Part shown: piece by piece, positions 25,638 through 35,049 of the stretch
How positions within the stretch are numbered: position 1 is the stretch's first letter
How the letters are laid out: the number at the start of each line of letters is the position of its first letter
Source of the DNA: Bacteroidota bacterium
GTDB taxonomy: Bacteria; Bacteroidota; Bacteroidia; Chitinophagales; Chitinophagaceae
DNA length: 64,000 nt
Direction: 5' to 3'
Assembly: GCA_023386235.1 (NCBI GenBank)
Contig: JAEWKC010000037.1
Coordinates: 1 to 64,000, forward strand
The notes under the pieces: model-generated
Databases searched by the model: none
The model's input: the letters and a program-made list of their open reading frames with translations, nothing else
What the model was told of the DNA's origin: nothing
Position numbers and translations under genes: made by a program

Positions 25638-27032
25638 ATGAATGCAGCCCTGATAGATAACTTAAAACAAATAGCAGGAGAAGAATTTGTTTTCACAGAT
25701 ATGGATTCTTTGCAGTTTTTCGGGCATGACTATACCGAAAAATTACAATACAATCCTGATGTAGTTGTTAAACCACGTACAGCAGAAGAAATCAGTGCAA
25801 TTGTAAAATTATGCAATCAACACAAAATTCCCATTACTCCAAGAGCAGGCGGCACAGGGCTTACAGGCGGCGCGCTTCCTACATTTGGCGGTATAGTTTT
25901 ATCTGTCGAAAGGCTTAATTCTATTTTGGATATTGATGAAAGAAACCTGCAGGTGACTACAGAGACCGGCGTTATCACAGAAGTATTGCAAAATGCCGTA
26001 AAAGAAAAAGACTTATTTTATCCACCCGACCCCAGCAGCCGCGGCTCCTGCTTCATTGGCGGAAACATAGCGGAAAACAGCGGCGGACCTAAAGCGGTAA
26101 AATACGGAGTAGTAAAAGATTATGTGTTGAACCTGGAAGTGGTACTGCCTACCGGAGAAATCATCTGGACAGGCGCCAATGTATTGAAAAACGCCACAGG
26201 TTACAACCTTACACAGTTAATGGTTGGGAGCGAAGGCACATTGGGCATTGTTACCAAAGCGGTTTTAAAACTTATTCCTTTACCAAAGTTCGATTTGCTT
26301 ATGCTGGCTCCTTTCAATTCATTGGAAAAAGCAAGCGAGGCCGTAAGTGCTATATTTCGTGCGGGTTTCACGCCAAGCGCTTTAGAATTGGTAGAGATAA
26401 ATGCCCTGAAAATTGTAAGTAGCCTGGAAGAGAGCAGTATTGTACCCGTAACGGACGACATGGCGGCTCATTTAATAATAGAAGTAGACGGAAATGATGT
26501 AGAAGTATTGATGAAGGAAATAGAGCAGATTGCAGAAGTATTGATGCAGTTTGATTGTGGCGAAATATTTTTTGCTGATGATGCCATACAAAAAGAAGAA
26601 CTGTGGAAGCTAAGACGCAGAACAGCAGAAGCGGTTAAAGCTATTGGCTATACCATTGAAGAAGATACAGTAGTGCCAAGGGCAGAACTACCGCAATTAA
26701 TTAAAGGCGCAAAAGCATTGGCCGCCAAACATGATTTTAAAGTGGTGTGCTACGGACACGCGGGCGATGGAAATATACATGTACGAATTTTTAAAGAAGG
26801 GCATCCCAACAGCTTTAATAATGATACGGTAAAGCCTATATTGGAAGAACTTTTCATGCTGGTAAAAAGTTTGAATGGCATGATTAGTGCAGAACATGGA
26901 GTTGGAATGCTACAGAAAGAATTTTTACCTATATTTTTTGATCAGGCTACTTTAGATATAATGAGGGGCATTAAAAAAGTATTTGACCCTAATAATATTT
27001 TAAACCCCGGAAAAATTATTGATTTGAAATAA
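25638..27032 (+). CDS. FAD-linked oxidase, GlcD/D-lactate dehydrogenase type
   Basis: A 464-residue flavoprotein. The N-terminal PCMH-type FAD domain has PRAGGTGLTGGALP and IAENSGGPKAVKYGV; the C-terminal FAD-oxidase domain ends in AEHGVGMLQKEFL and DPNNILNPGKI. Members oxidise 2-hydroxy acids such as glycolate or D-lactate; the exact substrate cannot be told. His in CYGHAGDGNIH is a typical catalytic/metal site. It is 8 bp after dapB and 12 bp before the next small gene, so it looks like part of the same run. Confidence 0.9.
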   Translation: MNAALIDNLKQIAGEEFVFTDMDSLQFFGHDYTEKLQYNPDVVVKPRTAEEISAIVKLCNQHKIPITPRAGGTGLTGGALPTFGGIVLSVERLNSILDIDERNLQVTTETGVITEVLQNAVKEKDLFYPPDPSSRGSCFIGGNIAENSGGPKAVKYGVVKDYVLNLEVVLPTGEIIWTGANVLKNATGYNLTQLMVGSEGTLGIVTKAVLKLIPLPKFDLLMLAPFNSLEKASEAVSAIFRAGFTPSALELVEINALKIVSSLEESSIVPVTDDMAAHLIIEVDGNDVEVLMKEIEQIAEVLMQFDCGEIFFADDAIQKEELWKLRRRTAEAVKAIGYTIEEDTVVPRAELPQLIKGAKALAAKHDFKVVCYGHAGDGNIHVRIFKEGHPNSFNNDTVKPILEELFMLVKSLNGMISAEHGVGMLQKEFLPIFFDQATLDIMRGIKKVFDPNNILNPGKIIDLK

Positions 27033-27044
27033 AAAAAACAGAAA

Positions 27045-27662
27045 ATGATCAACATTAAAAAAACACTACTCATAGTATTTTTAGCAGGATGCGCCATCGC
27101 TTCAAATGCTCAATGGCAATATGACACAACTGTAAACGGAAATAAAGCGGCGGTGATGGCTGCCAGAGAACAAGACAGGCAGCAGCAGACAAAACTTCAG
27201 CAGAGCCCTTGGTTTTTTGGTGGTGGTTTGGTATTAGGCTTTAGCTCGGGCGCCGGCGCAGTGGGCGTTTCGCCTGTAGCAGGCTATAAGGTTAATGATT
27301 ACATAGATGCGGGTATGGGACTAAACCTGGTGTATCATTACAATAATTATTATTACAGAAACCGTGCGTTCAACGTAGGTTTGATGCCTTTTGTACGCGC
27401 TTTCCCAATTAATAATTTATTCACCCAACTACAGTTTGAGCAGGCCTGGGTAAACGGCAACTATTTATCAAACGATACAAAAGTAAAATACAATTACGAC
27501 TATCAGGCGCTGATAGCTTCGCTGGGTTATGCCAACAGAGTAAACGGCAGGGTAGGGTTTTTTGTATCCGTAGGTATAGATTTGCTGAAAGATCCTAATT
27601 CTCCTTATCGTTATTCAAACGGTCGTATTATGCCGGTGTTCAGTACAGGAGTAAACTTCTAA
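27045..27662 (+). CDS. Secreted protein of unknown function, possible small beta-barrel
   Basis: A 205-residue protein with a signal peptide (about 1-22, ending SNAQ). The mature part alternates hydrophobic and polar residues with many Tyr, Asn and Gly (LVLGFSSGAGAVGVSP, LVYHYNNYYYRN) and ends in a Phe-terminated strand (STGVNF), which suggests an outer-membrane barrel. No family recognised. It follows the oxidase gene by 12 bp and may be co-transcribed. Confidence 0.6.
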   Translation: MINIKKTLLIVFLAGCAIASNAQWQYDTTVNGNKAAVMAAREQDRQQQTKLQQSPWFFGGGLVLGFSSGAGAVGVSPVAGYKVNDYIDAGMGLNLVYHYNNYYYRNRAFNVGLMPFVRAFPINNLFTQLQFEQAWVNGNYLSNDTKVKYNYDYQALIASLGYANRVNGRVGFFVSVGIDLLKDPNSPYRYSNGRIMPVFSTGVNF

Positions 27663-27720
27663 GCGCGTTTAAGTATTTTCAAATCCGGTTCTCTAACAGC
27701 ATTTTACAGCCTTTAATTTT

Positions 27721-27728
27721 TATATTTG
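27721..27728 (+). promoter_or_regulatory. -7 element at the ribF start
   Basis: TATATTTG is a perfect TAnnTTTG element that ends just 4 nt before the ribF ATG at 27733. Transcription from it should begin at or next to the start codon, giving a leaderless or nearly leaderless mRNA unless a later start is used. Confidence 0.5.
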
Positions 27729-27732
27729 TTCA

Positions 27733-28662
27733 ATGAATATTTTTAAGGATTACCATCAGCTACCCACATTCAACAAGCCTGTGGTAACGATTGGTACATT
27801 TGATGGTGTGCATAAAGGGCATAAAAAAATAATTGCGCAGTTACACAAAGCCGCCGCCGATATACAGGGAGAAACAGTTATCATTACTTTTTTGCAGCAT
27901 CCCAGAAATGTAGTCGCCGGCAGTAATCCCGTGCAATTGCTCAATACGCTTGATGAGAAAATAGCCTTACTGAAAAAAGAAAATATTGATAATTTAATTG
28001 TTGTAGATTTCGATGAAAAATTTTATGGGCAAACTGCCGAGTCTTATATTGAAGACTTCTTAGTAAATAAAATACAACCGGCCTGCATCATTATAGGTTA
28101 CGATCATAAATTTGGTAAAGATCGTTCGGGTAATTACGTAATGTTGGAAACGTACGGCGAAAGATTTGGATTTGCTGTAAAGGAAATATGCGCAGAAATA
28201 GTAAAAGATGCCACTGTAAGTTCTACAAAAATAAGAAATGCCATTATAGACGGTCATATTGAAAACGCTAACGAGCTATTGGGATACAACTATTTTTTTA
28301 CTGGAAAAATTGTTGAAGGCAATCAATTGGGCAGAACGATCGGCTTTCCAACCGCTAATATTGCAATGGAAAACCACCTCAAGTTAACACCTGCAAACGG
28401 AGTTTATGCAGTGTATGCTTATCTGAATAATGATAGGAATAATCGGCTGAAAGGTATGATGAACATAGGTTTCAGGCCTACGGTGGATGGCGCTACAAGA
28501 ACCATTGAAGTAAATATTTTTGATTTCGATAAGGATATTTATAACCAGGAAATAACGATAGAGGTAGTAAATTTTTTACGTGCTGAGGAAAAATTTTCCG
28601 GCTTAGACGCATTAAAGCAACAGCTGGCAAAAGACGCGATAGCGGCCAGGGGAATTCTTTAA
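27733..28662 (+). CDS. ribF: Bifunctional riboflavin kinase / FAD synthetase
   Basis: A 309-residue enzyme that phosphorylates riboflavin to FMN and adenylylates FMN to FAD. The N-terminal nucleotidyltransferase domain has GTFDGVHKGH (21-30) and SSTKIR (163-168); the C-terminal kinase domain has GRTIGFPTANI (200-210). The domain order and length are standard. No FMN riboswitch is seen upstream; the gap is only 70 bp. The start sits next to a -7 element. Confidence 0.95.
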   Translation: MNIFKDYHQLPTFNKPVVTIGTFDGVHKGHKKIIAQLHKAAADIQGETVIITFLQHPRNVVAGSNPVQLLNTLDEKIALLKKENIDNLIVVDFDEKFYGQTAESYIEDFLVNKIQPACIIIGYDHKFGKDRSGNYVMLETYGERFGFAVKEICAEIVKDATVSSTKIRNAIIDGHIENANELLGYNYFFTGKIVEGNQLGRTIGFPTANIAMENHLKLTPANGVYAVYAYLNNDRNNRLKGMMNIGFRPTVDGATRTIEVNIFDFDKDIYNQEITIEVVNFLRAEEKFSGLDALKQQLAKDAIAARGIL

Positions 28663-28694
28663 ATTTTTTATACAAACACAATTAGCAAAATAAT

Positions 28695-29423
28695 TTATTG
28701 CTGCTCATTCCAGTAAAAGCTGTCGGGGTGTATTCTTTTCCCGAAAACAGCGGTTCCTACTCTTATGATTGTTGCTCCTTCTTCTATGGCGGCTTCCAGG
28801 TCGCCGCTCATACCCATCGACAGTTCGTTCATTTCCACATTAGAAATATTATTTGAAATGATTTGTTGCTGCAAAAGTTTCAATAGCTGAAAGCATTTTC
28901 TTACTCTTCGGGCATCAGCGCTGAATAAGCCAATGGTCATCAAACCTTTTATCTGCAACGTTTCCAGTTTTGCTACCTGCTCTACAAGCTGCAAAGTATT
29001 TTCCGCACTTACTCCGAATTTACTTTCTTCGGCAGATGTGTTTACCTGTATAAAAACATTTATTTTCTTTTGTTCAAATAGCAGTCTTTGGTGCAGTTTT
29101 TCAGCCAGGCTTAACCTGTCTATAGATTGAATGCAGGCTATATCATACTTCAAAATATCTTTTATTTTATTGGTTTGCAGATGTCCTATAAAATGCTTTT
29201 GATGAGGTACACTTTTTAAAGTTTCAAATTTTTCTTTTACTTCCTGTATTTTATTTTCACCAATAAGCGTTACGCCGGCTGCTAGCGCTGTTTTTATTCG
29301 TTTTGCGGTTACAGTTTTTGTGGCCAGCAATAACTTTACTTCATCAGGGTTTCTGCCGGCTCTTTCACAAGCATTTTTTATTCTTGAATTGATAATCTCA
29401 ATATTACGTAAAATATCATCCAT
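28695..29423 (-). CDS. YggS/PLPBP family pyridoxal-phosphate homeostasis protein
   Basis: A 242-residue protein with a single TIM-barrel PLP domain. The Lys-containing strand is LLLATKTV, and the C-terminal block ELSMGMSGDLEAAIEEG followed by VGTAVFGKR is characteristic. The family binds PLP without known catalysis and buffers vitamin B6 and amino-acid metabolism. It converges with ribF and is divergent from the glycosyltransferase at 29544. Confidence 0.92.
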   Translation of the reverse strand: MDDILRNIEIINSRIKNACERAGRNPDEVKLLLATKTVTAKRIKTALAAGVTLIGENKIQEVKEKFETLKSVPHQKHFIGHLQTNKIKDILKYDIACIQSIDRLSLAEKLHQRLLFEQKKINVFIQVNTSAEESKFGVSAENTLQLVEQVAKLETLQIKGLMTIGLFSADARRVRKCFQLLKLLQQQIISNNISNVEMNELSMGMSGDLEAAIEEGATIIRVGTAVFGKRIHPDSFYWNEQQ

Positions 29424-29493
29424 AGCTTTAGCGTTTAGTTTTTAGCACTTAAAAACAAACAAATTTACGGCTCTTGTATGTATTTATAGAAAA

Positions 29494-29524
29494 TTGAATA
29501 ATGTACAAAACTTTAATATGTTTG
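29494..29524 (+). promoter_or_regulatory. Bacteroidota promoter of the glycosyltransferase gene
   Basis: A TTG -33 core at 29494-29496 and TATGTTTG at 29517-29524 are separated by 20 bp, which fits the TTTG-N19-21-TAnnTTTG layout. This is the only site in the window where both elements fit. The TTG start codon at 29544 lies 19 nt downstream of the -7 element. Confidence 0.55.
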
Positions 29525-29543
29525 CAGTAAATAATATATTTAA

Positions 29544-30629
29544 TTGAAAAGAATAATTTTTGCCGTTACCAACGATCTTACTTACGATCAGCGCATGTAC
29601 AAAATCTGTACGTCGCTGGCAGAAAGTGGGTTTGACGTGACTTTAGTAGGATTTAAAAAGAAGAAATCACTTCATCTGGAACAAAGAAAATTTCAGCAGA
29701 AGAGGCTGGGGCTTTTTTTTCAAAGCGGTTTTCTATTTTTCGCAGAAGCCAATGCAAGATTATTATTTTACTTCCTGTTTGCTAAAGTGGATGTGCTTTG
29801 TGCCAATGATTTAGACACAGCCTTGCCGGTTTTATTTGCATCCATAATCAGAAATAAAAAAAGAGTGTTTGATGCGCATGAACTTTTTTGCGAAATGCAC
29901 GATATAGTGCGCAAGCCAAAGCTGTACAATTTCTGGAAGCGTATAGAAAAATTTTGTCAGCCCAAATTCCCGCTGGGTTATACAGAAAATCAAAGCTATG
30001 CCGATGAATATGAAAAAATGTATGGAGTAAAATATTTTGTAGTGATGAACAGCCCCTATAAAACAGATGTTGAAAGGAAAAAAGCTGAAAAAGAAAATAT
30101 TTTAATTTACCAGGGAGTAGTAGAGCGTGGCCGTGGATTTGAAGGACTGCTTCCTGCATTGAAAAATCTGGATGTGCGTTTGATAGTGTGCGGTAACGGA
30201 ACTTTTTATGATGAGGTGAGAAGGAGAGCAGCTGAATTGAAGGTTGCGGATAAGATAGATTTTGAAGGATACATATTGCCCGCAGATTTAAAAGCCCTAA
30301 CCAAAACTGCAAAGGTGGGCCTGAATATGAATGCTAATCTGGGAGCAAGTTTTTATTATTCTTTATCCAATCGTTTTTTTGATTATATGCACGCAGGCAT
30401 ACCGCAGATAACAATGAACTATCCTGAAAATAAAAAAATATTTGAACAATTTGAAATAGGGGTATTGATAGATGACCTGGAACCGCAAACCATTTGTAAC
30501 GCTGCAAACACGCTACTTTCAGACGATAGACTGTATCAGCGGTTAAGCCAAAACTGCATGCAGGCCCGTGAGGTATATAACTGGCAAAATGAAGAAAAGA
30601 AGCTGATAGCTTTCTACAAAAGTTTATGA
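29544..30629 (+). CDS. Glycosyltransferase, GT-B fold (GT4-like)
   Basis: A 361-residue protein with two Rossmann-like halves: an N-terminal acceptor domain (MKRIIFAVTNDLTYDQRM, then LCANDLDTALP) and a C-terminal donor domain from about 185 (ILIYQGVVERGRGFEGLL, KIDFEGYILPADL). It probably transfers a sugar to a surface polysaccharide or lipid. The start is TTG at 29544; no ATG is near and a good promoter precedes it. Its last 6 nt overlap the end of the convergent glycosyltransferase gene. Confidence 0.82.
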   Translation: MKRIIFAVTNDLTYDQRMYKICTSLAESGFDVTLVGFKKKKSLHLEQRKFQQKRLGLFFQSGFLFFAEANARLLFYFLFAKVDVLCANDLDTALPVLFASIIRNKKRVFDAHELFCEMHDIVRKPKLYNFWKRIEKFCQPKFPLGYTENQSYADEYEKMYGVKYFVVMNSPYKTDVERKKAEKENILIYQGVVERGRGFEGLLPALKNLDVRLIVCGNGTFYDEVRRRAAELKVADKIDFEGYILPADLKALTKTAKVGLNMNANLGASFYYSLSNRFFDYMHAGIPQITMNYPENKKIFEQFEIGVLIDDLEPQTICNAANTLLSDDRLYQRLSQNCMQAREVYNWQNEEKKLIAFYKSL

Positions 30630-31730
30630 TAACTGTAAGCCTGTTTTTTGAAATAGTTCCAGCCAGTTATTTACTTTATTATCAAATTGTACCGAAGGAT
30701 TTTCATCAAATGTAAGTTCATTGGTAATAGCTTTTTCCATCAGATGCATCAGTTCTTTAGGATCTCTTTGATTAAAGAATTTTACTTTATTGTATCCGTT
30801 CAATGTTTCCCGTGCATAAGGCAGATCAGAACAAATGATAGGTTTGTTTAGTATGCTGAATTCAGAAAGTGGAAGCCCCCAGGTTTCTACTTCAGATGGA
30901 AATACCATGCAATCTGCCTGCTGATATAATTCCAAAAGTTTTTCTTTGGGTTGAAAGCCTGAAAAATGAATATTTTTTGCTGCGTATTTCCTTAATAAAT
31001 TTCTGGTATAGGCATTTTCCCGCCCGGTAATGGTGAGCGTAATTTCAAAGTCGTTTCTTTTTTTATGCAGCAGCTTAGCGGCTTTTAGCAATACATCAAA
31101 GTTTTTGTACATGAATGCTGTAGCAGGAAATACAAAGGAATATATGCTATTTTCTTTTGTGCTCGCATTCTTATCATATTGTTGAATACGACGCGGAGGA
31201 AATAAAATAAACTTATGATCAGGAATGGTAAATTGCTGCTTGAAATAATTTATTAAGGTTTGTTGCTGGCAAATAATGAAATCGTTTGTTTCAATATTTT
31301 TTATGTAAACATTCTTATACAGCCATTTTAAAAAAAATAATTTAGGCTGTATGAATAAAGAAGAGGTTTTCAGCTTATTATTAATTAAAGGATTATGAAA
31401 ATACACAATCTGCTTTTCTGCTACTACTTTGGGCGTGCTGTCTTGCATGGAAATCCATAAATAAGGTTTCCACTTTTTAGAGAGTTTATTAAATCTTATA
31501 TATTCTGCATAAATTCTTTTGAGAAAAAATTTACTCATGTCCGGGATCTCAATATACTCAACGTTTTTAAGTTCGGGGTATATGTTTTTTTTAAAAACAA
31601 TAGCTTTGATGGCATATTTGTCAGAGGCGTATTGGTCTAATACTTTAAGGCACTCACCGGTTATTGCAACAGTTCCACCCTGAAAGAATCGGGATGCAGA
31701 AACTACTATTACGGGCTTACTTTCAGACAA
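30624..31730 (-). CDS. Glycosyltransferase family 4 protein
   Basis: A 368-residue GT-B enzyme. The donor-binding domain begins near 200 (YSFVFPATAFMYKNFDVLL) and has the EX7E motif in SEVETWGLPLSEF, with PIICSDLPYARE after it. The function is probably assembly of a surface glycan; donor and acceptor unknown. The start is TTG at 31730, 31 nt after the FtsE-like gene on the same strand; a TATCTTG sequence overlaps the start and could be chance. The end overlaps the convergent gene by 6 nt. Confidence 0.82.
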   Translation of the reverse strand: MSESKPVIVVSASRFFQGGTVAITGECLKVLDQYASDKYAIKAIVFKKNIYPELKNVEYIEIPDMSKFFLKRIYAEYIRFNKLSKKWKPYLWISMQDSTPKVVAEKQIVYFHNPLINNKLKTSSLFIQPKLFFLKWLYKNVYIKNIETNDFIICQQQTLINYFKQQFTIPDHKFILFPPRRIQQYDKNASTKENSIYSFVFPATAFMYKNFDVLLKAAKLLHKKRNDFEITLTITGRENAYTRNLLRKYAAKNIHFSGFQPKEKLLELYQQADCMVFPSEVETWGLPLSEFSILNKPIICSDLPYARETLNGYNKVKFFNQRDPKELMHLMEKAITNELTFDENPSVQFDNKVNNWLELFQKTGLQLS

Positions 31731-31761
31731 GATAATTAACTTTTAAAATAAATGATTACAA

Positions 31762-32466
31762 CTATTCTACGTTTTCTACAGCGTCTTCCACAGTAATGCT
31801 GTCAAGCACTCTGCCGTTTTCTGTTTTTAAAATTCTTGATGGATACCTGTTGATAACGATGAAGTCGTGCGTTGCCATCAATATAGATGTTTTAGTTTCT
31901 CTGCTTATTTTTCTTAGCAACTGCATTATATCATCGCTGGTTTCTGGGTCAAGGTTGCCTGTAGGTTCATCTGCCAGTATTAGTTTGGGAGAGTTAAGTA
32001 AGGCACGGGCAATATCTACTCTTTGTTGTTCGCCGCCGCTCATTTCAAAAGGCATTTTAAACTCTTTATGCGTAAGTCCTACTTTTTCTAATACTTCTTT
32101 TATCTTGGCGCTTATTTTATCTTTCTCTTTCCAGCCGGTAGCGCGTAAAACAAATTTCAGATTTTCAGAAACATTTCTGTCTGTAAGAAGATTGAAAGAC
32201 TGAAACACAATACCCAAGTCTCTTCTCAAATAAGGAACGGTTTTCCAGGTAGTTTTTCTTATGTCGTGGCCTACAACCGTTGCATGGCCTTCTTTTAAGG
32301 GCAAATCGCCATACAATGTTTTTAGCAGGCTGCTTTTTCCGGTGCCGGTTTTCCCTACCAGGTATACAAATTCTCCTTGTTCTATTTCAAAATTTACATC
32401 CTGGAGAATAAGATTGCTTCCCTGATAAATATTTGCATTTTTTACTGAAATAATACTTTCTGCCAT
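31762..32466 (-). CDS. ftsE: FtsE-like ABC ATPase
   Basis: A 234-residue ATPase with Walker [10 protein letters not shown] (about 38-46), signature MSGGEQQR and Walker [13 protein letters not shown] followed by ATHD. This form, including KTLYGDLPL after Walker A, is typical of the FtsE that pairs with FtsX to control septal peptidoglycan hydrolases. No ftsX gene is in the window, as is common when ftsX lies elsewhere, so a lipoprotein-export (LolD-like) role is an alternative. A TATCTTG -7-like element lies about 20 bp upstream. Confidence 0.78.
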   Translation of the reverse strand: MAESIISVKNANIYQGSNLILQDVNFEIEQGEFVYLVGKTGTGKSSLLKTLYGDLPLKEGHATVVGHDIRKTTWKTVPYLRRDLGIVFQSFNLLTDRNVSENLKFVLRATGWKEKDKISAKIKEVLEKVGLTHKEFKMPFEMSGGEQQRVDIARALLNSPKLILADEPTGNLDPETSDDIMQLLRKISRETKTSILMATHDFIVINRYPSRILKTENGRVLDSITVEDAVENVE

Positions 32467-32541
32467 TGGTAATTCTAAAAAGTTAATTGTAAGTTTGGCG
32501 CAAGATAAGAAACTAATCCAAAAAGAAAAAGGATAAAAATA

Positions 32542-33564
32542 CTACTTCTTCCCGCTGTTATAAATTCTTTCAATCATTCCTATTACTGCTATACTTTCGT
32601 CAGGACTGGGAAGGTCATACGGTCGTCCTTTAAGTAAGTGAACAATATTTTCAATCACAAATTGATGATTAGCCGCAGAGACTTTGTAAATGCCATAATC
32701 ATTGTATGATTCGTGCGGATGAATAACGGGTTGTGTGTAATTTTCTATATGACAATGCTGTATCACATTCATATATTGACCGCCAATTTTTACTGATCCT
32801 TTTTCTCCTATAATGGTAAGCGAGCTTATAAGGTTGCTGTTCCATACCGATGTGGAAAAATTGAGCGAGCCCGTGCCTCCATTGATGAAGTCAAACGTAA
32901 CAACACCGCTGTCTTCAAACTCTGTAAGCGATTGATGATTAAAGTTGTTGAACTTAGAATATATATTTTTAATATCGCCAAAAAGCCAGTAAAGAATATC
33001 AATAAAATGAGAAAATTGGGTAAAAAGACAACCACCGTCCAATAGCCTGGTGCCGCGCCATTCTTTGCTCTTTTCCCGATAATAGCGTTCATCACGATTC
33101 CAGAAACAGTTTACCTGCACTATATATATTTCTCCCAGCATTTTTTGGTCTATCACACTTTTAATCCATACAGAAGGAGAAGAATATCGGTTTTGCATTA
33201 CAGTAAAAACCCTTCTGTCTTTTTGCCGGGCAAAATTTACAATATGAACCGCCTCTTTTTGAGAGAGCGCCATAGGTTTTTCAACCAGGATGTGCTTGTT
33301 TTTTTCCAGGCATTGCAGCGCTTGTGCATAATGCAGTCCGTTAGGAGTGGCTATGTTAATTACGTCCACATCCGGGTTACTTGCCAAAAAAGCATCGAGG
33401 GAGTTGAAGAAGGGTGCCGAAAACTGTTCTATACCCAGTTCTTCTTTTGGCTCAATGTCTATGAGCGCAACCAGTTCGGCTTCTTCATTCTGTTCAATCA
33501 TGGCGGCATGCCGCTTGCCAATATTTCCACAACCTACAACGGCAAATTTTATTTTGTTCTTCAT
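32542..33564 (-). CDS. Gfo/Idh/MocA family NAD(P)-dependent sugar dehydrogenase
   Basis: A 340-residue oxidoreductase. The nucleotide-binding motif GCGNIG (11-16) opens the Rossmann domain and EKPMAL carries the conserved Lys; the second domain has WRGTRLLDGGCLFTQ followed by HFIDILYWLFGD. It resembles WbpB-type UDP-sugar 3-dehydrogenases used in LPS sugar synthesis, but substrate is inferred. ATG at 33564 is chosen over the TTG directly before it. It begins 7 bp after the serS stop, so it is in the serS operon. Confidence 0.87.
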   Translation of the reverse strand: MKNKIKFAVVGCGNIGKRHAAMIEQNEEAELVALIDIEPKEELGIEQFSAPFFNSLDAFLASNPDVDVINIATPNGLHYAQALQCLEKNKHILVEKPMALSQKEAVHIVNFARQKDRRVFTVMQNRYSSPSVWIKSVIDQKMLGEIYIVQVNCFWNRDERYYREKSKEWRGTRLLDGGCLFTQFSHFIDILYWLFGDIKNIYSKFNNFNHQSLTEFEDSGVVTFDFINGGTGSLNFSTSVWNSNLISSLTIIGEKGSVKIGGQYMNVIQHCHIENYTQPVIHPHESYNDYGIYKVSAANHQFVIENIVHLLKGRPYDLPSPDESIAVIGMIERIYNSGKK

Positions 33565-33570
33565 CAAGGC

Positions 33571-34839
33571 TTAAATCTTTTCTGCACCAAAATAAGGTTG
33601 TAAAACCTTAGGAATTTTTATGCCCTCACTTGTTTGATTATTTTCAAGCAGCGATGCAATGATTCTTGGCAGAGCCAGCGAACTACCGTTGAGCGTATGC
33701 ACCAGCTGCGTTTTGCCATCTGCATTTTTAAACCGGCATTTCAGACGGTTGGCCTGGTAACTATGAAAATTGCTTACACTGCTTACTTCCAGCCATTTCT
33801 CTTGCGCAGCGCTGTATACTTCAAAATCGTAAGTGATATGACTGGTAAAGCTCATGTCGCCTCCACAGAGCAGTAAAATTCTGTACGGCAACTCAAGCGA
33901 TTGCAGCAATCCTTCTACGTGCGCTACCATGCTATCCAGCACATCGTCACTATGATCTGGATGCACAATTTCTACAATTTCTACTTTTTCAAATTGATGC
34001 ACACGGTTCAGTCCTCTTACGTCTTTACCAAAGCTGCCTGCTTCTCTTCTAAAGCAGGGAGAGTGTGCAGTCATTCTTATGGGCAGATCGCTTTCTTTTA
34101 ATATTTCGTCGCGGTAAATATTGGTTACCGGCACTTCCGCGGTAGGGATCAGATAAAAATTATCTTCTGTAGCATGATACATCTGTCCTTCTTTATCGGG
34201 TAGCTGGCCGGTAGCATAGGCCGACGCTTCATTTACCATATATGGTGGGTTGTATTCTGTAAAGCCCGCATCGGTATTATAGTCCAGGAAATACTGTACT
34301 AATGCTCTTTGTAATTTGGCTCCCTTGCCTTTAAATAGTGGAAACCCGCTGCCTGTGATTTTAGCGCCGGTTTCAAAATCTATCAAGTCATATTTTTTGA
34401 TCAGCTCCCAATGAGCTACCGCACCATTGTAGAGGTTGGGCTTTTCGCCGCCTTCTTTTACTACAATATTGTCTTCGGACAAAGTGCCTTTGGGTACTTT
34501 GTCGTGCGGAAGATTGGGCAGCTGCACCAATAAATTTTGCAGGGTATCTTCTAAAGAAGACATTTTGTTTTTCAGCTCTTCTAGCAGCGGCTTGAAGCCG
34601 CTTACTTCTTTTTTGGCATTTTCCGCATCTTCCTTTTTGCCTTGTGCCATTAATTGGCCAATGGATTTGGAAATGCTGTTGATGGTAGATTGGTTGTTGT
34701 CAAATTCACTTTGTGCTTTCTTTCTTTCATCATCTACAGCCACTATTTCATCTACAAGCGATAGGTTCTTAAAGTTTTTGACAGCTAATTTTTCTTTTAC
34801 CTCATCAGGGTTTTGCCTTAATATATTTACTAATAACAT
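33571..34839 (-). CDS. serS: Serine--tRNA ligase
   Basis: A 422-residue class II aminoacyl-tRNA synthetase. The N-terminal coiled-coil arm (about 30-105, KKAQSEFDNNQSTINSISKS) binds the tRNA long variable arm. Motif 2 is CFRREAGSFGKDVRGLNR followed by HQFEKVE, and motif 3 is LNGSSLALPRIIASLLENNQ. It charges tRNA-Ser in the cytoplasm. It leads a minus-strand run with the dehydrogenase and possibly the FtsE-like and glycosyltransferase genes. TATCTTCG, a near match to the -7 element, lies about 25 bp upstream. Confidence 0.97.
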   Translation of the reverse strand: MLLVNILRQNPDEVKEKLAVKNFKNLSLVDEIVAVDDERKKAQSEFDNNQSTINSISKSIGQLMAQGKKEDAENAKKEVSGFKPLLEELKNKMSSLEDTLQNLLVQLPNLPHDKVPKGTLSEDNIVVKEGGEKPNLYNGAVAHWELIKKYDLIDFETGAKITGSGFPLFKGKGAKLQRALVQYFLDYNTDAGFTEYNPPYMVNEASAYATGQLPDKEGQMYHATEDNFYLIPTAEVPVTNIYRDEILKESDLPIRMTAHSPCFRREAGSFGKDVRGLNRVHQFEKVEIVEIVHPDHSDDVLDSMVAHVEGLLQSLELPYRILLLCGGDMSFTSHITYDFEVYSAAQEKWLEVSSVSNFHSYQANRLKCRFKNADGKTQLVHTLNGSSLALPRIIASLLENNQTSEGIKIPKVLQPYFGAEKI

Positions 34840-35049
34840 ACTTGTTTTCTAAATAATTTCTGCGAAGATAAAAGTTAATTTACAAAAAATAGTTATTTGA
34901 GAAATATCTAAGAAATCATCTTCTTTTTTTACATTTTCAAACATATTTTTGTAACCTTGCGCATTTGGGTTTCTTTTTGGCATTTTTTAATTAACATTGC
35001 ATCTCACAGATATGCCTTGTCAGATAACCCGAAAAACAAAATAGTAATA

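Noticed and set aside
27663..27732. FMN riboswitch before ribF
   Set aside because: The gap of 70 bp is too short and holds no RFN-element motifs.
34957..35049. Upstream extension of gdhA starting at 34957
   Set aside because: It would add 31 non-conserved residues; family length and the ATG-ATG at 35050 support the shorter protein.
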